Source of the DNA: JAZDJP01 sp043803805
Lineage (GTDB): Bacteria; Planctomycetota; JAZDJP01
Direction of reading: 5' to 3'
NCBI GenBank assembly: GCA_043803805.1
Contig: JAZDJP010000073.1
Span: 1-10,150, forward strand
DNA length: 10,150 nt
Below, one piece after another: positions 1 to 6,151 of the stretch (its first letter is position 1; each line of letters opens with the position of its first letter). The position numbers and the translations under genes are program-made. The notes under the pieces were generated by a model. The model was not told where the DNA came from, searched no databases, and worked only from the letters and a program-made list of their open reading frames with translations.

Positions 1-1
1 C

Positions 2-172
2 CAGCCCGGGAAACTCGGGGACATTGCGACGAAACTGGGGAAGGGCAACATTAACATTGAATACGCCTACGGGACCACCATCGCGGCCAACGGCGACGCC
101 CTGGTCATCTTCCGCGTCTCCGACGTGAGGAAGGCGCTGGATCTTGTCACGAAACAGGCGGCGGCGCGCTGA
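2..172 (+). CDS. ACT-domain protein, C-terminal fragment
   Basis: This is the last 56 codons of a gene that begins left of the window, read in the frame that ends at TGA 170-172. The visible protein opens with QPGKLGDIATKLGKGNINIE and continues through YAYGTTIANGDALVIFRVSD, then a helix VRKALDLVTKQ. That pattern (an 'xPGxL' turn, helix, 'gINIEY' strand, 'dALviFrv' strand, helix) is the signature of an ACT domain. It most resembles the second domain of small tandem-ACT proteins thought to bind amino acids. ACT domains are small ligand-binding regulatory modules, usually cytosolic. The ligand and any fused catalytic domain cannot be judged because the N-terminus is missing. The tRNA gene starts 18 bases after the stop, so the two may share a transcript. 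Confidence 0.8.
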   Translation, partial: QPGKLGDIATKLGKGNINIEYAYGTTIAANGDALVIFRVSDVRKALDLVTKQAAAR

Positions 173-190
173 GTCCCCGCGATTTTCGAT

Positions 191-279
191 GGAGAGGTGG
201 CAGAGCGGTCGAATGCGGCGGCTTGCTAAGCCGCTAACTGGGGCAACCTGGTTCTGGGGTTCAAATCCCCACCTCTCCG
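191..279 (+). tRNA. tRNA-Ser, anticodon GCT
   Basis: A complete class II (long variable arm) tRNA of 89 bases. The acceptor stem GGAGAGG (191-197) pairs with CCTCTCC (272-278), with G279 as discriminator. The anticodon stem GCGGC (218-222) pairs with GCCGC (230-234) around loop TTGCTAA, giving anticodon GCT (225-227), which reads the serine codons AGC/AGU. The variable arm AACTGGG...CCTGGTT folds as an extra stem, as expected for serine tRNAs. The T stem TGGGG/CCCCA encloses TTCAAAT. The 3' CCA is not encoded, because ATTTAAA follows directly, so it must be added by a nucleotidyltransferase. A large palindrome begins at the next base. Confidence 0.97.
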
Positions 280-392
280 ATTTAAACGCCGGGAAGCGTC
301 GCGATACGGCGTCGCTACGCGCTCGGCGTGTCGCGGTGCAGACACGCTGTCGCGCTATGCTCCTTGTCTCGCTCGCTTCCCGGCGTTTAAAT
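280..392. repeat. 113-bp imperfect palindrome abutting tRNA-Ser
   Basis: The outer arms are perfect 19-bp inverted copies: ATTTAAACGCCGGGAAGCG at 280-298 and its exact reverse complement at 374-392. A second inverted pair, GCGTGTC (326-332) and GACACGC (341-347), lies at the same centre, about position 336, around an 8-base loop. The sequence between the outer and inner pairs is only partly complementary, for example GCGA near 301 against TCGC near 372. The whole therefore reads as one decayed long hairpin. It starts one base after the tRNA discriminator and ends 7 bases before the stop codon of the convergent peptidase gene. It could be a dispersed palindromic repeat (REP or MITE-like) or a bidirectional terminator. 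There is no T-tract, so a plain intrinsic terminator is less likely. No ORF in it looks real. Confidence 0.85.
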
Positions 393-399
393 TGCACGA

Positions 400-1482
400 T
401 CATAGCATGCGCCGGTAGAGCGCGAACCGGTGGCGGACCCGTTCGACGGCAGCCGTCCGCCCCTCGCCGAAGATCTCCGGATGGCGGGCAATCGCTTCCA
501 TGAAGCGGATTTCGCCGGCGAGATCGTCCAGCCGGATGGTTTCGGCGGCGGGGCCCCGGGGGCCCTGGTTATGGTAGTTCCGCAGGGCTACGCAGAGTCC
601 CCCGGCGGAGTAGCCGGCCAGACGAAACGGGGTGGCCTCGCAGGTCCCCCCGTCCATGATCCGGTGCTGAAACCGGAAGGCCGGGGCCGCGGCCGCCAGG
701 CGCCGGGCCAGGCGCATCAGCCCCTGGGTGATATCGGGGGTAAACACGGCGGCGAAGTCCCCCACCCGGAGGATGACGCCGCCGCCCTGGCGCGCCCCCG
801 GGAGTTCCCGGCTGGTCTCCAACGAAATCACGGGGATGCGGCGGGGAAGGATTTTTTCGCGGATCAGGGCGCTGGCCCCGACGAAGCCGACCTCCTCGGC
901 CCGGGTGAAGATGCCGATGACGCGGGCGGGGATCCTTCGGGTCGCGAGACGGTCGAGCAGCGCGAGGATCGCCACGCATCCCCCCAGGTCGTCAAGGGCC
1001 CGTCCGATGATGCAATTTCCCCGGATGCGGACGGCGGGAAGATCCCAGAGTCCGAAATCCCCTGGCGCGACCGGGGCGTCGGTCGCGAGCGTCAGGCGAA
1101 GGGCCCCCGGCCGTTTTTCCGGGACGGGCGCGGCCGACATGATGGTCCCGCGCACCTCGCCGAACGGGGTGAAGATACGGACGCGTATCCCCCGGAGACG
1201 CTCCCGGGGGCCGCCGCCCAGCCAAAGGGCCTCCGCCCGCCGTCCCCGCGCCGCGGTGATTTCAAGGCCCGGGTGATCCATGTGGGCGGCGAAGGCGACC
1301 GGTCTGGCCCGGCCGCGCCGGTACGTGACGAGGAGATTTCCGGCCCGGTCCTCCGTGAGGGCGATCTTCCGTTCCGCGGCGAAGGCGCCGATAAAGGCCT
1401 TGACGCGCTCCTCGTGAAACGGGGCGGTGGGGATGGCCAGCACCTCGCGGACGAGGCGTTTGAGCGGCAGGGGCGTTTTCAC
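400..1482 (-). CDS. M42-like zinc metallopeptidase
   Basis: A 360-residue protein of the M20/M28/M42 di-zinc aminopeptidase fold, most like M42 (FrvX/glutamyl aminopeptidase type). Expected metal and catalytic positions are visible in order: AHMDHPG (His67, Asp69), RALDDLGG (Asp164-Asp165), FTRAEEVGF (catalytic-type Glu196-Glu197), ISLET (Glu222) and RNYHNQG (His304). MDGGTCEATPF around 276-286 replaces the usual GGTDA loop. The length suits M42 (about 340-370). Members are cytosolic peptidases that trim N-terminal residues from peptides; the substrate here is unknown. The start chosen is GTG at 1482, preceded by GGAGG at a 7-base spacing. An upstream in-frame ATG (MPYITGN) has no ribosome site and would add unnatural low-complexity sequence. 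It is divergent from ispG and convergent with the tRNA. Confidence 0.85.
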   Translation of the reverse strand: MKTPLPLKRLVREVLAIPTAPFHEERVKAFIGAFAAERKIALTEDRAGNLLVTYRRGRARPVAFAAHMDHPGLEITAARGRRAEALWLGGGPRERLRGIRVRIFTPFGEVRGTIMSAAPVPEKRPGALRLTLATDAPVAPGDFGLWDLPAVRIRGNCIIGRALDDLGGCVAILALLDRLATRRIPARVIGIFTRAEEVGFVGASALIREKILPRRIPVISLETSRELPGARQGGGVILRVGDFAAVFTPDITQGLMRLARRLAAAAPAFRFQHRIMDGGTCEATPFRLAGYSAGGLCVALRNYHNQGPRGPAAETIRLDDLAGEIRFMEAIARHPEIFGEGRTAAVERVRHRFALYRRML

Positions 1483-1507
1483 GGAATGACCTCCGGGGGA
1501 TCGGGGA

Positions 1508-1535
1508 TTGTGATTGTTCGGATTCCCGGTAATAT
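1508..1535 (+). promoter_or_regulatory. Putative promoter of ispG overlapping the divergent promoter
   Basis: TTGTGA (1508-1513) and TAATAT (1530-1535) lie 16 bases apart upstream of ispG, each matching 4/6 of consensus. The -10 element shares the same AT-rich core as the minus-strand -10 of the peptidase gene, so the two promoters would compete for polymerase. This is a weak match, supported mainly by position and by being the only AT-rich stretch in the gap. Confidence 0.35.
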
Positions 1536-1559
1536 AAGGCATGGCGGAGGCAAATTCAA
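1531..1559 (-). promoter_or_regulatory. Putative sigma-70-type promoter of the peptidase gene
   Basis: On the minus strand TTGAAT (1559-1554) and TATATT (1536-1531) are separated by exactly 17 bases, matching 4/6 and 5/6 of the consensus hexamers. Transcription would start near 1524, giving a leader of roughly 40 bases that contains the GGAGG ribosome site for the GTG start at 1482. Seen in sequence only; the identification is inference. Confidence 0.5.
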
Positions 1560-1575
1560 AGGAGAGGTTTCCCGG

Positions 1576-2766
1576 ATGGCGTTTCTGCGAATCCCGAATC
1601 CCGGATTTCCGGATCACGTCATGAGCATTTCCCGTCGTGCCACGAAATCCGTCCGCGCCGGCGCCGTCACGATCGGCGGGGGCAACCCGGTTGTCGTCCA
1701 GAGCATGTGCGCGACGAAGACTCACGATGCCGTCGCGACGGCGCGTCTGGCCGAGATGCTCCGCGAGGCCGGGGCCGGGCTTGTCCGCGTCGCGGTGGAC
1801 AGCGATCGCGAGGCCGCCGCCCTTCCCGACATCCGCCGCCGGACCTCGGCCAATCTGGTCGTGGATCTCCAGGAAAACTATCGCATGGCGGAGAAGGTGG
1901 CGCCCTACGTGGACAAACTCCGTTACAATCCCGGCCACCTGCACCATCACGAGAAGGAGAAGCCCGTCCGGGAAAAGGTTTCCTACCTGGTGGGCGTCGC
2001 GCGGAAACACGACCTGGCGATCCGCATCGGGGTGAACTGCGGCTCCGTGGACCCGGAGATCCTGCGGCGGTTCGGGAAGGATCACATCGGGGCGACGGTC
2101 GAAAGCGCCCTCCAGCACTGCGGGTATATGGATGAACTCGGCTTCGACCGGTACGTCGTCTCCATCAAGGATTCGGACCCGGCGAAGGTGGTCGAGGCGA
2201 ATCGCCGGTTCGCCGCGGCCCGGCCGGGGGTGCCGCTACACCTGGGGGTCACGGAGGCGGGGCTGCCCCCGGAGGGCATCGGGAAGACGCGGGAGGCGTT
2301 CGAGCCGCTGCTCGCGGAGGGCATCGGGGACACCCTGCGGGTGAGCCTCACCCTTCCGGCGGAGCGGAAGACGGAGGAGGTGCGGGCCGGCCTCGCGATT
2401 CTCGCCGATGTCGCCGCGGGACGCTTCCGCGCGGGGGAGCATCGGAGGGCGGACCGCATCAACATCATCTCCTGCCCCAGTTGCTCCCGTGTCGAGAACG
2501 CCCGGTTCGTGGATCTTGCGGAAAAGATACGTGACATCACGGCGGATCTCCGGGCTCCCGGCGTGACGGTGGCCGTGATGGGTTGCCGCGTCAACGGCCC
2601 CGGCGAGACCGACGACGCGGATCTCGGATTGTGGTGCGGGCCGACGCACGTGAATTTGAAACGCGGGGGGACCCCGCTCGGCGCGTTTCCCTACGACGAC
2701 ATTCTTCCGCGGTTCCGCGCGGAATTGGCGGCGATCCTGGCCGGCCCCAAAACCGTTTCGTCCTGA
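1576..2766 (+). CDS. ispG: 4-hydroxy-3-methylbut-2-en-1-yl diphosphate synthase (IspG/GcpE)
   Basis: A 396-residue IspG, the [4Fe-4S] enzyme of the MEP pathway that reductively converts MEcPP to HMBPP for isoprenoid synthesis in the cytosol. The N-terminal TIM-barrel part shows VTIGGGNPVVVQSM (about 31-44), VDLQENYRMA, KLRYNPG (114-120) and IRIGVNCGSV (149-158). The C-terminal cluster domain carries SCPSCSR (Cys300, Cys303) and MGCRVNGPGE (Cys337, Glu344), the three cysteines and glutamate that bind the cluster. Length is normal for bacterial single-chain IspG without the plant-type insert. ATG 1576 was chosen because AAAGGAGAGG (1558-1567) lies just upstream; the alternative ATG at 1621 lacks such a site. 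The open frame extends far upstream, but only as a GC-driven shadow of the peptidase gene. Confidence 0.97.
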   Translation: MAFLRIPNPGFPDHVMSISRRATKSVRAGAVTIGGGNPVVVQSMCATKTHDAVATARLAEMLREAGAGLVRVAVDSDREAAALPDIRRRTSANLVVDLQENYRMAEKVAPYVDKLRYNPGHLHHHEKEKPVREKVSYLVGVARKHDLAIRIGVNCGSVDPEILRRFGKDHIGATVESALQHCGYMDELGFDRYVVSIKDSDPAKVVEANRRFAAARPGVPLHLGVTEAGLPPEGIGKTREAFEPLLAEGIGDTLRVSLTLPAERKTEEVRAGLAILADVAAGRFRAGEHRRADRINIISCPSCSRVENARFVDLAEKIRDITADLRAPGVTVAVMGCRVNGPGETDDADLGLWCGPTHVNLKRGGTPLGAFPYDDILPRFRAELAAILAGPKTVSS

Positions 2767-2806
2767 ACGGGCCTGCGACAAGGTGGGCGGGGCGCCGGCG
2801 GTGCTG

Positions 2807-3007
2807 ATGCGCTTGGACCTCGCGACGGCGGAGACGGCGAGCAAAGGCCGCGCGGGACACGCGGGAATTTTCCCGCGTATGCGCCCGGCCGCCGACGCCC
2901 CGGAGGTCGTCCGGGTCCTGGCGGACATGATCCGCCCCATGACGAGGGAGGAACGCGATTACTTCCTGCAAGCGAAAATCGGGAATCGCGGAGGCCGGAC
3001 ATGCTGA
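2807..3007 (+). CDS. Possible small hypothetical protein
   Basis: A 66-codon frame 40 bases after ispG, or 74 codons if GTG at 2783 is the start. I do not recognise it. The C-terminal half (VVRVLADMIRPMTREERDYF, then LQAKIGNRGGRTC) looks like ordinary amphipathic, charged protein, whereas the overlapping frames on both strands are arginine/proline-rich shadows. No strong ribosome site precedes either start: there is a weak GGCGG before the ATG and nothing clear before the GTG. There is no signal peptide or membrane segment. It could be a genuine small protein co-transcribed with ispG, the remnant tail of a lost gene, or non-coding. Confidence 0.4.
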   Translation: MRLDLATAETASKGRAGHAGIFPRMRPAADAPEVVRVLADMIRPMTREERDYFLQAKIGNRGGRTC

Positions 3008-3024
3008 ATTCGTAAACCACGAAT
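3008..3024. terminator. Small stem-loop between convergent genes
   Basis: ATTCGT (3008-3013) and ACGAAT (3019-3024) form a perfect 6-bp stem with a 5-base loop. It lies immediately after the stop of the small ORF and 41 bases past the end of the convergent FeeM-like gene. It is AT-rich with no T-run, so terminator activity is only a possibility. Next to it GAGTC occurs three times between about 3045 and 3065, without an obvious role. Confidence 0.2.
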
Positions 3025-3064
3025 CGCGCGTCACGGAAGTCGGTGAGTCAGAGAGTCTTGAGTC

Positions 3065-3952
3065 TCAGAGTTTCAAATCCGGATAACATCCCTTGAGGTA
3101 GATCCGGGCGGAGGCGCTCATCCGGTCGAGGAGGTCCGTTTTTTCCCGGAAAAAATACCGGAGATCCCCCGGGGGCATCGGCGTCCGCTCCTTTCGGAGC
3201 CAGGCGAGGATGTCCGGGATGTCGGGGTTTTCGACGAAGAACCGGTACAGGTTCTGGGCGCTCGGGTGATCGGTGAAGCGTTTCCGGATGGTCTCCTCTG
3301 CCGTGAGAAGGTCCAGGCGCAGGGGCACCGCCTCCGCCCCGGCGACGGAGGCGTAGCGCCGGGTCTCCCCGACGTATTCGAATCGCAGGAGCCGGCGGTA
3401 GTACTTCTGATGGCGGGGATTCACCGTGATGACAAGGTCCGTGCATCCTTCGAGGCGGCGCGCGGTGAGGTAGGCGAGTTTGAACAGGTGCAGAAGCATC
3501 TCCATCCCCAGCCGTTCGTCGGTGTCGTCGAGCCCCGCCACGAGTTTGGCGATCTCGGCGGGCTTCCGGCCCGAGGCGCGCAGGACATCCAGGTCCGCCC
3601 GGTAGAGATCGTCCATCGGAAGCCCCAGGGGGCTGTCGGGCACCAAGGTGAGCGTCGCCGCCGTCTGACCGGTGGCGGCCTGGATGGCGAGGTAGGTGGT
3701 CGTTTCGGGAAGCGCGTCCTGGGGGATGATGCGCATCCCCGGGCCGCCGGGGGCCATGTAGCCCTTGCGGACGTAAAACTCCTGAACGAGCCGCCAGGCG
3801 GCCTCCCGCAACTCCCGGGTGTTCGCCGCCAGGCCCTGCCATTCCCGGTTTTCGCCGAAGATGAACGAGAAGATCTCCGCATCGGGCCGGCGGGCATCCC
3901 GTTGGATCTGCCGGTAAATGCCGGACTGGCGGCTGGACGGGGGTTCGGTCAT
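3065..3952 (-). CDS. FeeM-like N-acyl amino acid synthase (GNAT fold)
   Basis: A 295-residue protein recognised as FeeM-like. Residues about 50-66 (LREAAWRLVQEFYVRKGYMA) match the family's N-terminal helix ending in 'Y..kGY'. LPMDDLYRADLDVLRASGRK (111-130) matches the 'DdlYraeLD.LRa.GR' motif. ITVNPRHQKYYRRLLRFEYV (175-194) followed by GETRRYASVAGAEAVPLRLD (195-214) is the hallmark 'NPRH..fY.rlLgF...G..r.Y..V.gapAv.L.lD' block. FeeM proteins are structurally related to GNAT and autoinducer synthases and transfer a fatty acyl chain from acyl-ACP to an amino acid; substrates here are unknown. The C-terminal 80 residues are a helical extension I cannot place. ATG 3952 has GGGAG upstream. It is back to back with the TPR/AAA+ gene. 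It is cytosolic, with no signal peptide. Confidence 0.75.
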   Translation of the reverse strand: MTEPPSSRQSGIYRQIQRDARRPDAEIFSFIFGENREWQGLAANTRELREAAWRLVQEFYVRKGYMAPGGPGMRIIPQDALPETTTYLAIQAATGQTAATLTLVPDSPLGLPMDDLYRADLDVLRASGRKPAEIAKLVAGLDDTDERLGMEMLLHLFKLAYLTARRLEGCTDLVITVNPRHQKYYRRLLRFEYVGETRRYASVAGAEAVPLRLDLLTAEETIRKRFTDHPSAQNLYRFFVENPDIPDILAWLRKERTPMPPGDLRYFFREKTDLLDRMSASARIYLKGCYPDLKL

Positions 3953-3972
3953 GGAGGGCTCCCGGGCGCGGC

Positions 3973-3978
3973 ATTATA
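3973..3978 (-). promoter_or_regulatory. Consensus -10 element of the FeeM-like gene
   Basis: The minus strand reads a perfect TATAAT here, 20 bases before the ATG at 3952, leaving a very short leader that carries GGGAG. No good -35 lies at the usual distance (the hexamer at 17 bases is ATCCCT), so the promoter may need an activator. The same 104-base gap must also hold the start signals of the plus-strand AAA+ gene. TAAAAT at 3990-3995 is one candidate -10 for it. ATTCCC occurs twice there (4000-4005 and 4008-4013), 8 bases apart. Confidence 0.45.
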
Positions 3979-4056
3979 CCCGCGCGGTTTAAAATAGGGA
4001 TTCCCAAATTCCCGGGACGGAGTAAGATTTCCCATGGCAGGATCGGAGAACCCGCG

Positions 4057-6066
4057 ATGGACCGGCCGGAATCAAAACCGATGCACCCCGTGATCGCCGC
4101 GTTCGTCGGTTCGGATCGAACCCTGAAGGATATCCTTCACGAAGCCTCCGAGTCCCGGGACCGCATGGTCCAGGCCATGGTCGCCCTCCGGAATTTCCTG
4201 TCGGGGGAATGCCCCTGGGAGGAGGCCCTGGCCGTTGCCGAGCGGGTCCGGATTGCCGATCACGACCCGTGCCTGGCCATCCTGTTCCTGGGGCTTTGGG
4301 CGGGGGCCTCGCGGCGGATCGGGCGGAACGGGGAGGTGGTGGCCCTGGTGGGCCTCCAGCGGTCGTTGTTCCATGACGGGATGCCTCCCGAAATCCATGT
4401 CGCCGTGCTCAATTCGGAAGCCTTCCGGTGCGCCGCCCTGGGCGACCGGATCGGAGAGGCTCGCATCACGGAGGATTTGTCTCGTTCCCTTCCCCGCGAA
4501 TCCCCGCGGTACCCGGTTGTATTCATGGGATGTGCAACGGCGCTCGCGTCCCGCTGGCGGGCGTTTACCATCGAGGGGGAACTGGGGCGGATCGCCGCCA
4601 TGAGCCCGCGCTACCGCAGCCTCACCGGGTTGGTTCATCTGATCCAATATGCCGAGACGGGGCGGATTCAGGAGGCGCGCGGCGCCATCGTTGAAGTTGG
4701 TTTGGATCCCGAGATGGTCCGGTTTCACGCGCGCCAGTTGAGCGGTAACCGGATCGTTCTCGATCTCATGGAATCCGGGGGCGGGGCTACCGGGAGGGAT
4801 GCGGCGGGTGGAGACGACGCCGGGGCGGTCACCCGGCTTCTGCTTGCCCGCCGGACCGTGGAGGCTCTGGAGACCGCCCGGCGGAAGGCCCTTGAAGAAC
4901 CCGGGCGGGTGGTGAACGATTCCGATTTCTTCGCCTTCGATCTCATCCGGGCGGAACTCGCCGCCGGAAGGGGGGAGGCCGCCCGGCGGCTCATCGCCGT
5001 CCGCCGGAACCACGGGAACGTGCATCTCTTGGACGAGTTTTTCGTGGCCCGGACGGAACTCCTGGCCGGTCGCGGGGATCGGGCCCGGCGGCTCTTTGCC
5101 GCGGCGTGGACCATGCTGGAAAAATACCGGGCGCTCGGCCGCCTCACGTTTGAATTGCGCCTGGCGTGCGAAATCCCCGCCGGCGCCGGGTTCCCCGCGG
5201 GGCCGTATCCGTCCGCCGGAGGGTCTGCCGAGGAGATCCCCGTCACCGCTTCCGAACCCGGGCGTCGGGGAATTAACCGTCTCATCGGGATAAGTCCGGC
5301 CATTGCCGGGGTCCGTGAACTGGTCGGGGAACTGGCCCGGGCGAACGCTCCGCTCCTTGTTCGGGGGGAGGTCGGGACGGGCAAACGCCTCATCGGGCGG
5401 ATTCTTCACGAGGCGGGCCCCCGCGCCGAGGCCCCGTTCATCGTTCAGGAGTGCGCCGGGATCGCGGAGGGGATTCTCTCGGCCGAACTCTTCGGTTATG
5501 TCGCGGAGGCCGTTCCGGAGACGATCCGGGCGTACGCCGGGGTGTTCGAGCGCGCCGGGGATGGCATGGTGATGTTGTATGAAATCGAACACCTCCCGGC
5601 CGGACTCCAGATGCGGTTTCTGGAGGTTCTTGAGAGCGGGGAAATCCCGTCCGTTGGGAATGCGCCGCCCGTGCGGATCGGATGCCGGGTGGTTGTCACG
5701 ACGGTCGCGGATATCGCGGCGCTCGCCGCGGCGGGGCGTTTCCGGCCGGAACTTGCCCGGCGGCTGTCCCGCTTTTCGATTGCGATTCCGCCCCTGCGGG
5801 AGCGGCGGGAGGACATCGTGGCGCTCGCGGAAGAATTTCTCTCCGGGGGCCGCGCCGACGGGCGGCGTGTGGAGATCGCGCCTCGTCTGGCGGAGGACTT
5901 GGCCGGGCGGGACTGGCCGGGGAACGCGGAGGAACTCCGGGACGTGATGGAACGTATGCGTCTGGCGGATTCCGAAAAACCCGCGTACGACGTCGCGGAT
6001 ATCGAACGGGTGCTGAAGAACCGCGGCGGGACCGGCTCATCCCCGGAGGCGCGGGTGCGCGGATGA
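4057..6066 (+). CDS. TPR-like protein with degenerate sigma-54-activator AAA+ domain
   Basis: 669 residues. Residues about 20-375 are helical and TPR-like: RAELAAGRGEAARRL (298-312) recurs as RTELLAGRGDRARRL (332-346), exactly 34 residues apart, the TPR period. Residues about 405-630 align with the AAA+ domain of NtrC-type activators: Walker A GEVGTGK (437-443), ELFG (477-480), FERAGDG, FLEVLESGEI, FRPELARRLS with arginine-finger-like residues, PPLRERREDI and DWPGN (619-623). Diagnostic positions are changed. The GAFTGA loop that contacts sigma-54 reads EAVPET (484-489). The Walker B Asp is Tyr508 (LYEI). The ATN sensor I region reads TTV. The sensor II Arg is Glu625. There is no receiver domain and no C-terminal Fis-type helix-turn-helix. 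It probably cannot act as a sigma-54 activator and may be a scaffold or nucleotide-sensing protein. Start ATG 4057 has GGAG 8 bases upstream. Confidence 0.8.
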   Translation: MDRPESKPMHPVIAAFVGSDRTLKDILHEASESRDRMVQAMVALRNFLSGECPWEEALAVAERVRIADHDPCLAILFLGLWAGASRRIGRNGEVVALVGLQRSLFHDGMPPEIHVAVLNSEAFRCAALGDRIGEARITEDLSRSLPRESPRYPVVFMGCATALASRWRAFTIEGELGRIAAMSPRYRSLTGLVHLIQYAETGRIQEARGAIVEVGLDPEMVRFHARQLSGNRIVLDLMESGGGATGRDAAGGDDAGAVTRLLLARRTVEALETARRKALEEPGRVVNDSDFFAFDLIRAELAAGRGEAARRLIAVRRNHGNVHLLDEFFVARTELLAGRGDRARRLFAAAWTMLEKYRALGRLTFELRLACEIPAGAGFPAGPYPSAGGSAEEIPVTASEPGRRGINRLIGISPAIAGVRELVGELARANAPLLVRGEVGTGKRLIGRILHEAGPRAEAPFIVQECAGIAEGILSAELFGYVAEAVPETIRAYAGVFERAGDGMVMLYEIEHLPAGLQMRFLEVLESGEIPSVGNAPPVRIGCRVVVTTVADIAALAAAGRFRPELARRLSRFSIAIPPLRERREDIVALAEEFLSGGRADGRRVEIAPRLAEDLAGRDWPGNAEELRDVMERMRLADSEKPAYDVADIERVLKNRGGTGSSPEARVRG

Positions 6067-6069
6067 CTG

Positions 6070-6083
6070 TCCGGAATTCCGGA
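6070..6083. promoter_or_regulatory. 14-bp perfect palindrome, possible operator
   Basis: TCCGGAATTCCGGA is a perfect 14-bp palindrome lying 2 bases upstream of the TTGACC -35 hexamer and 3 bases after the stop of the upstream gene. Its place suits a dimeric regulator of the operon. Being short, GC-rich and single-copy here, it could also be chance or a minor hairpin after the AAA+ gene. Confidence 0.3.
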
Positions 6084-6085
6084 GG

Positions 6086-6114
6086 TTGACCTTCCCGTGC
6101 GGCGTTGGTAGGAT
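6086..6114 (+). promoter_or_regulatory. Sigma-70-type promoter of the isomerase-kinase-methyltransferase operon
   Basis: TTGACC (6086-6091, 5/6 of consensus) and TAGGAT (6109-6114, 4/6) are separated by exactly 17 bases. The predicted start near 6121 leaves a leader of about 30 bases containing the GGGGAGG ribosome site before ATG 6152. No comparable promoter is seen before the next two genes, which favours one transcript to 9148. Confidence 0.6.
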
Positions 6115-6151
6115 GCGTCCCGGATTTCCATTTTTCCCGGGGAGGATTGCC

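Noticed and set aside
280..392. CRISPR array or phage attachment site at the tRNA 3' end.
   Set aside because: There are no regularly spaced direct repeats, no integrase nearby and no second copy of the tRNA 3' end in the window. The structure is a single inverted repeat.
144..503. A plus-strand frame running across the tRNA and palindrome.
   Set aside because: It consists of the tail of the ACT gene in another frame, the tRNA and the repeat. It has no protein-like features.
430..1575. The ispG frame stays open upstream to 430, suggesting a 778-residue fusion protein.
   Set aside because: This part lies antisense to the well-supported peptidase gene, has low-complexity Gly/Pro/Arg/Asp-rich composition, and ispG has its own start with a good ribosome site at 1576.
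1483..2118. The peptidase frame stays open upstream to 2118 on the minus strand.
   Set aside because: The added sequence is antisense to ispG and has no family features. The GTG at 1482 has a proper ribosome site and the family N-terminus begins there.
3048..4007. A 319-codon minus-strand frame overlapping the FeeM-like gene.
   Set aside because: Its translation is Pro/Gly/Arg/His-rich with no motifs, while the overlapping 295-codon frame carries the conserved FeeM blocks.
4072..5592. A 506-codon minus-strand frame opposite the TPR/AAA+ gene.
   Set aside because: Gly/Pro/Asp/Arg-rich translation with no recognisable motif; the plus strand has clear AAA+ motifs.
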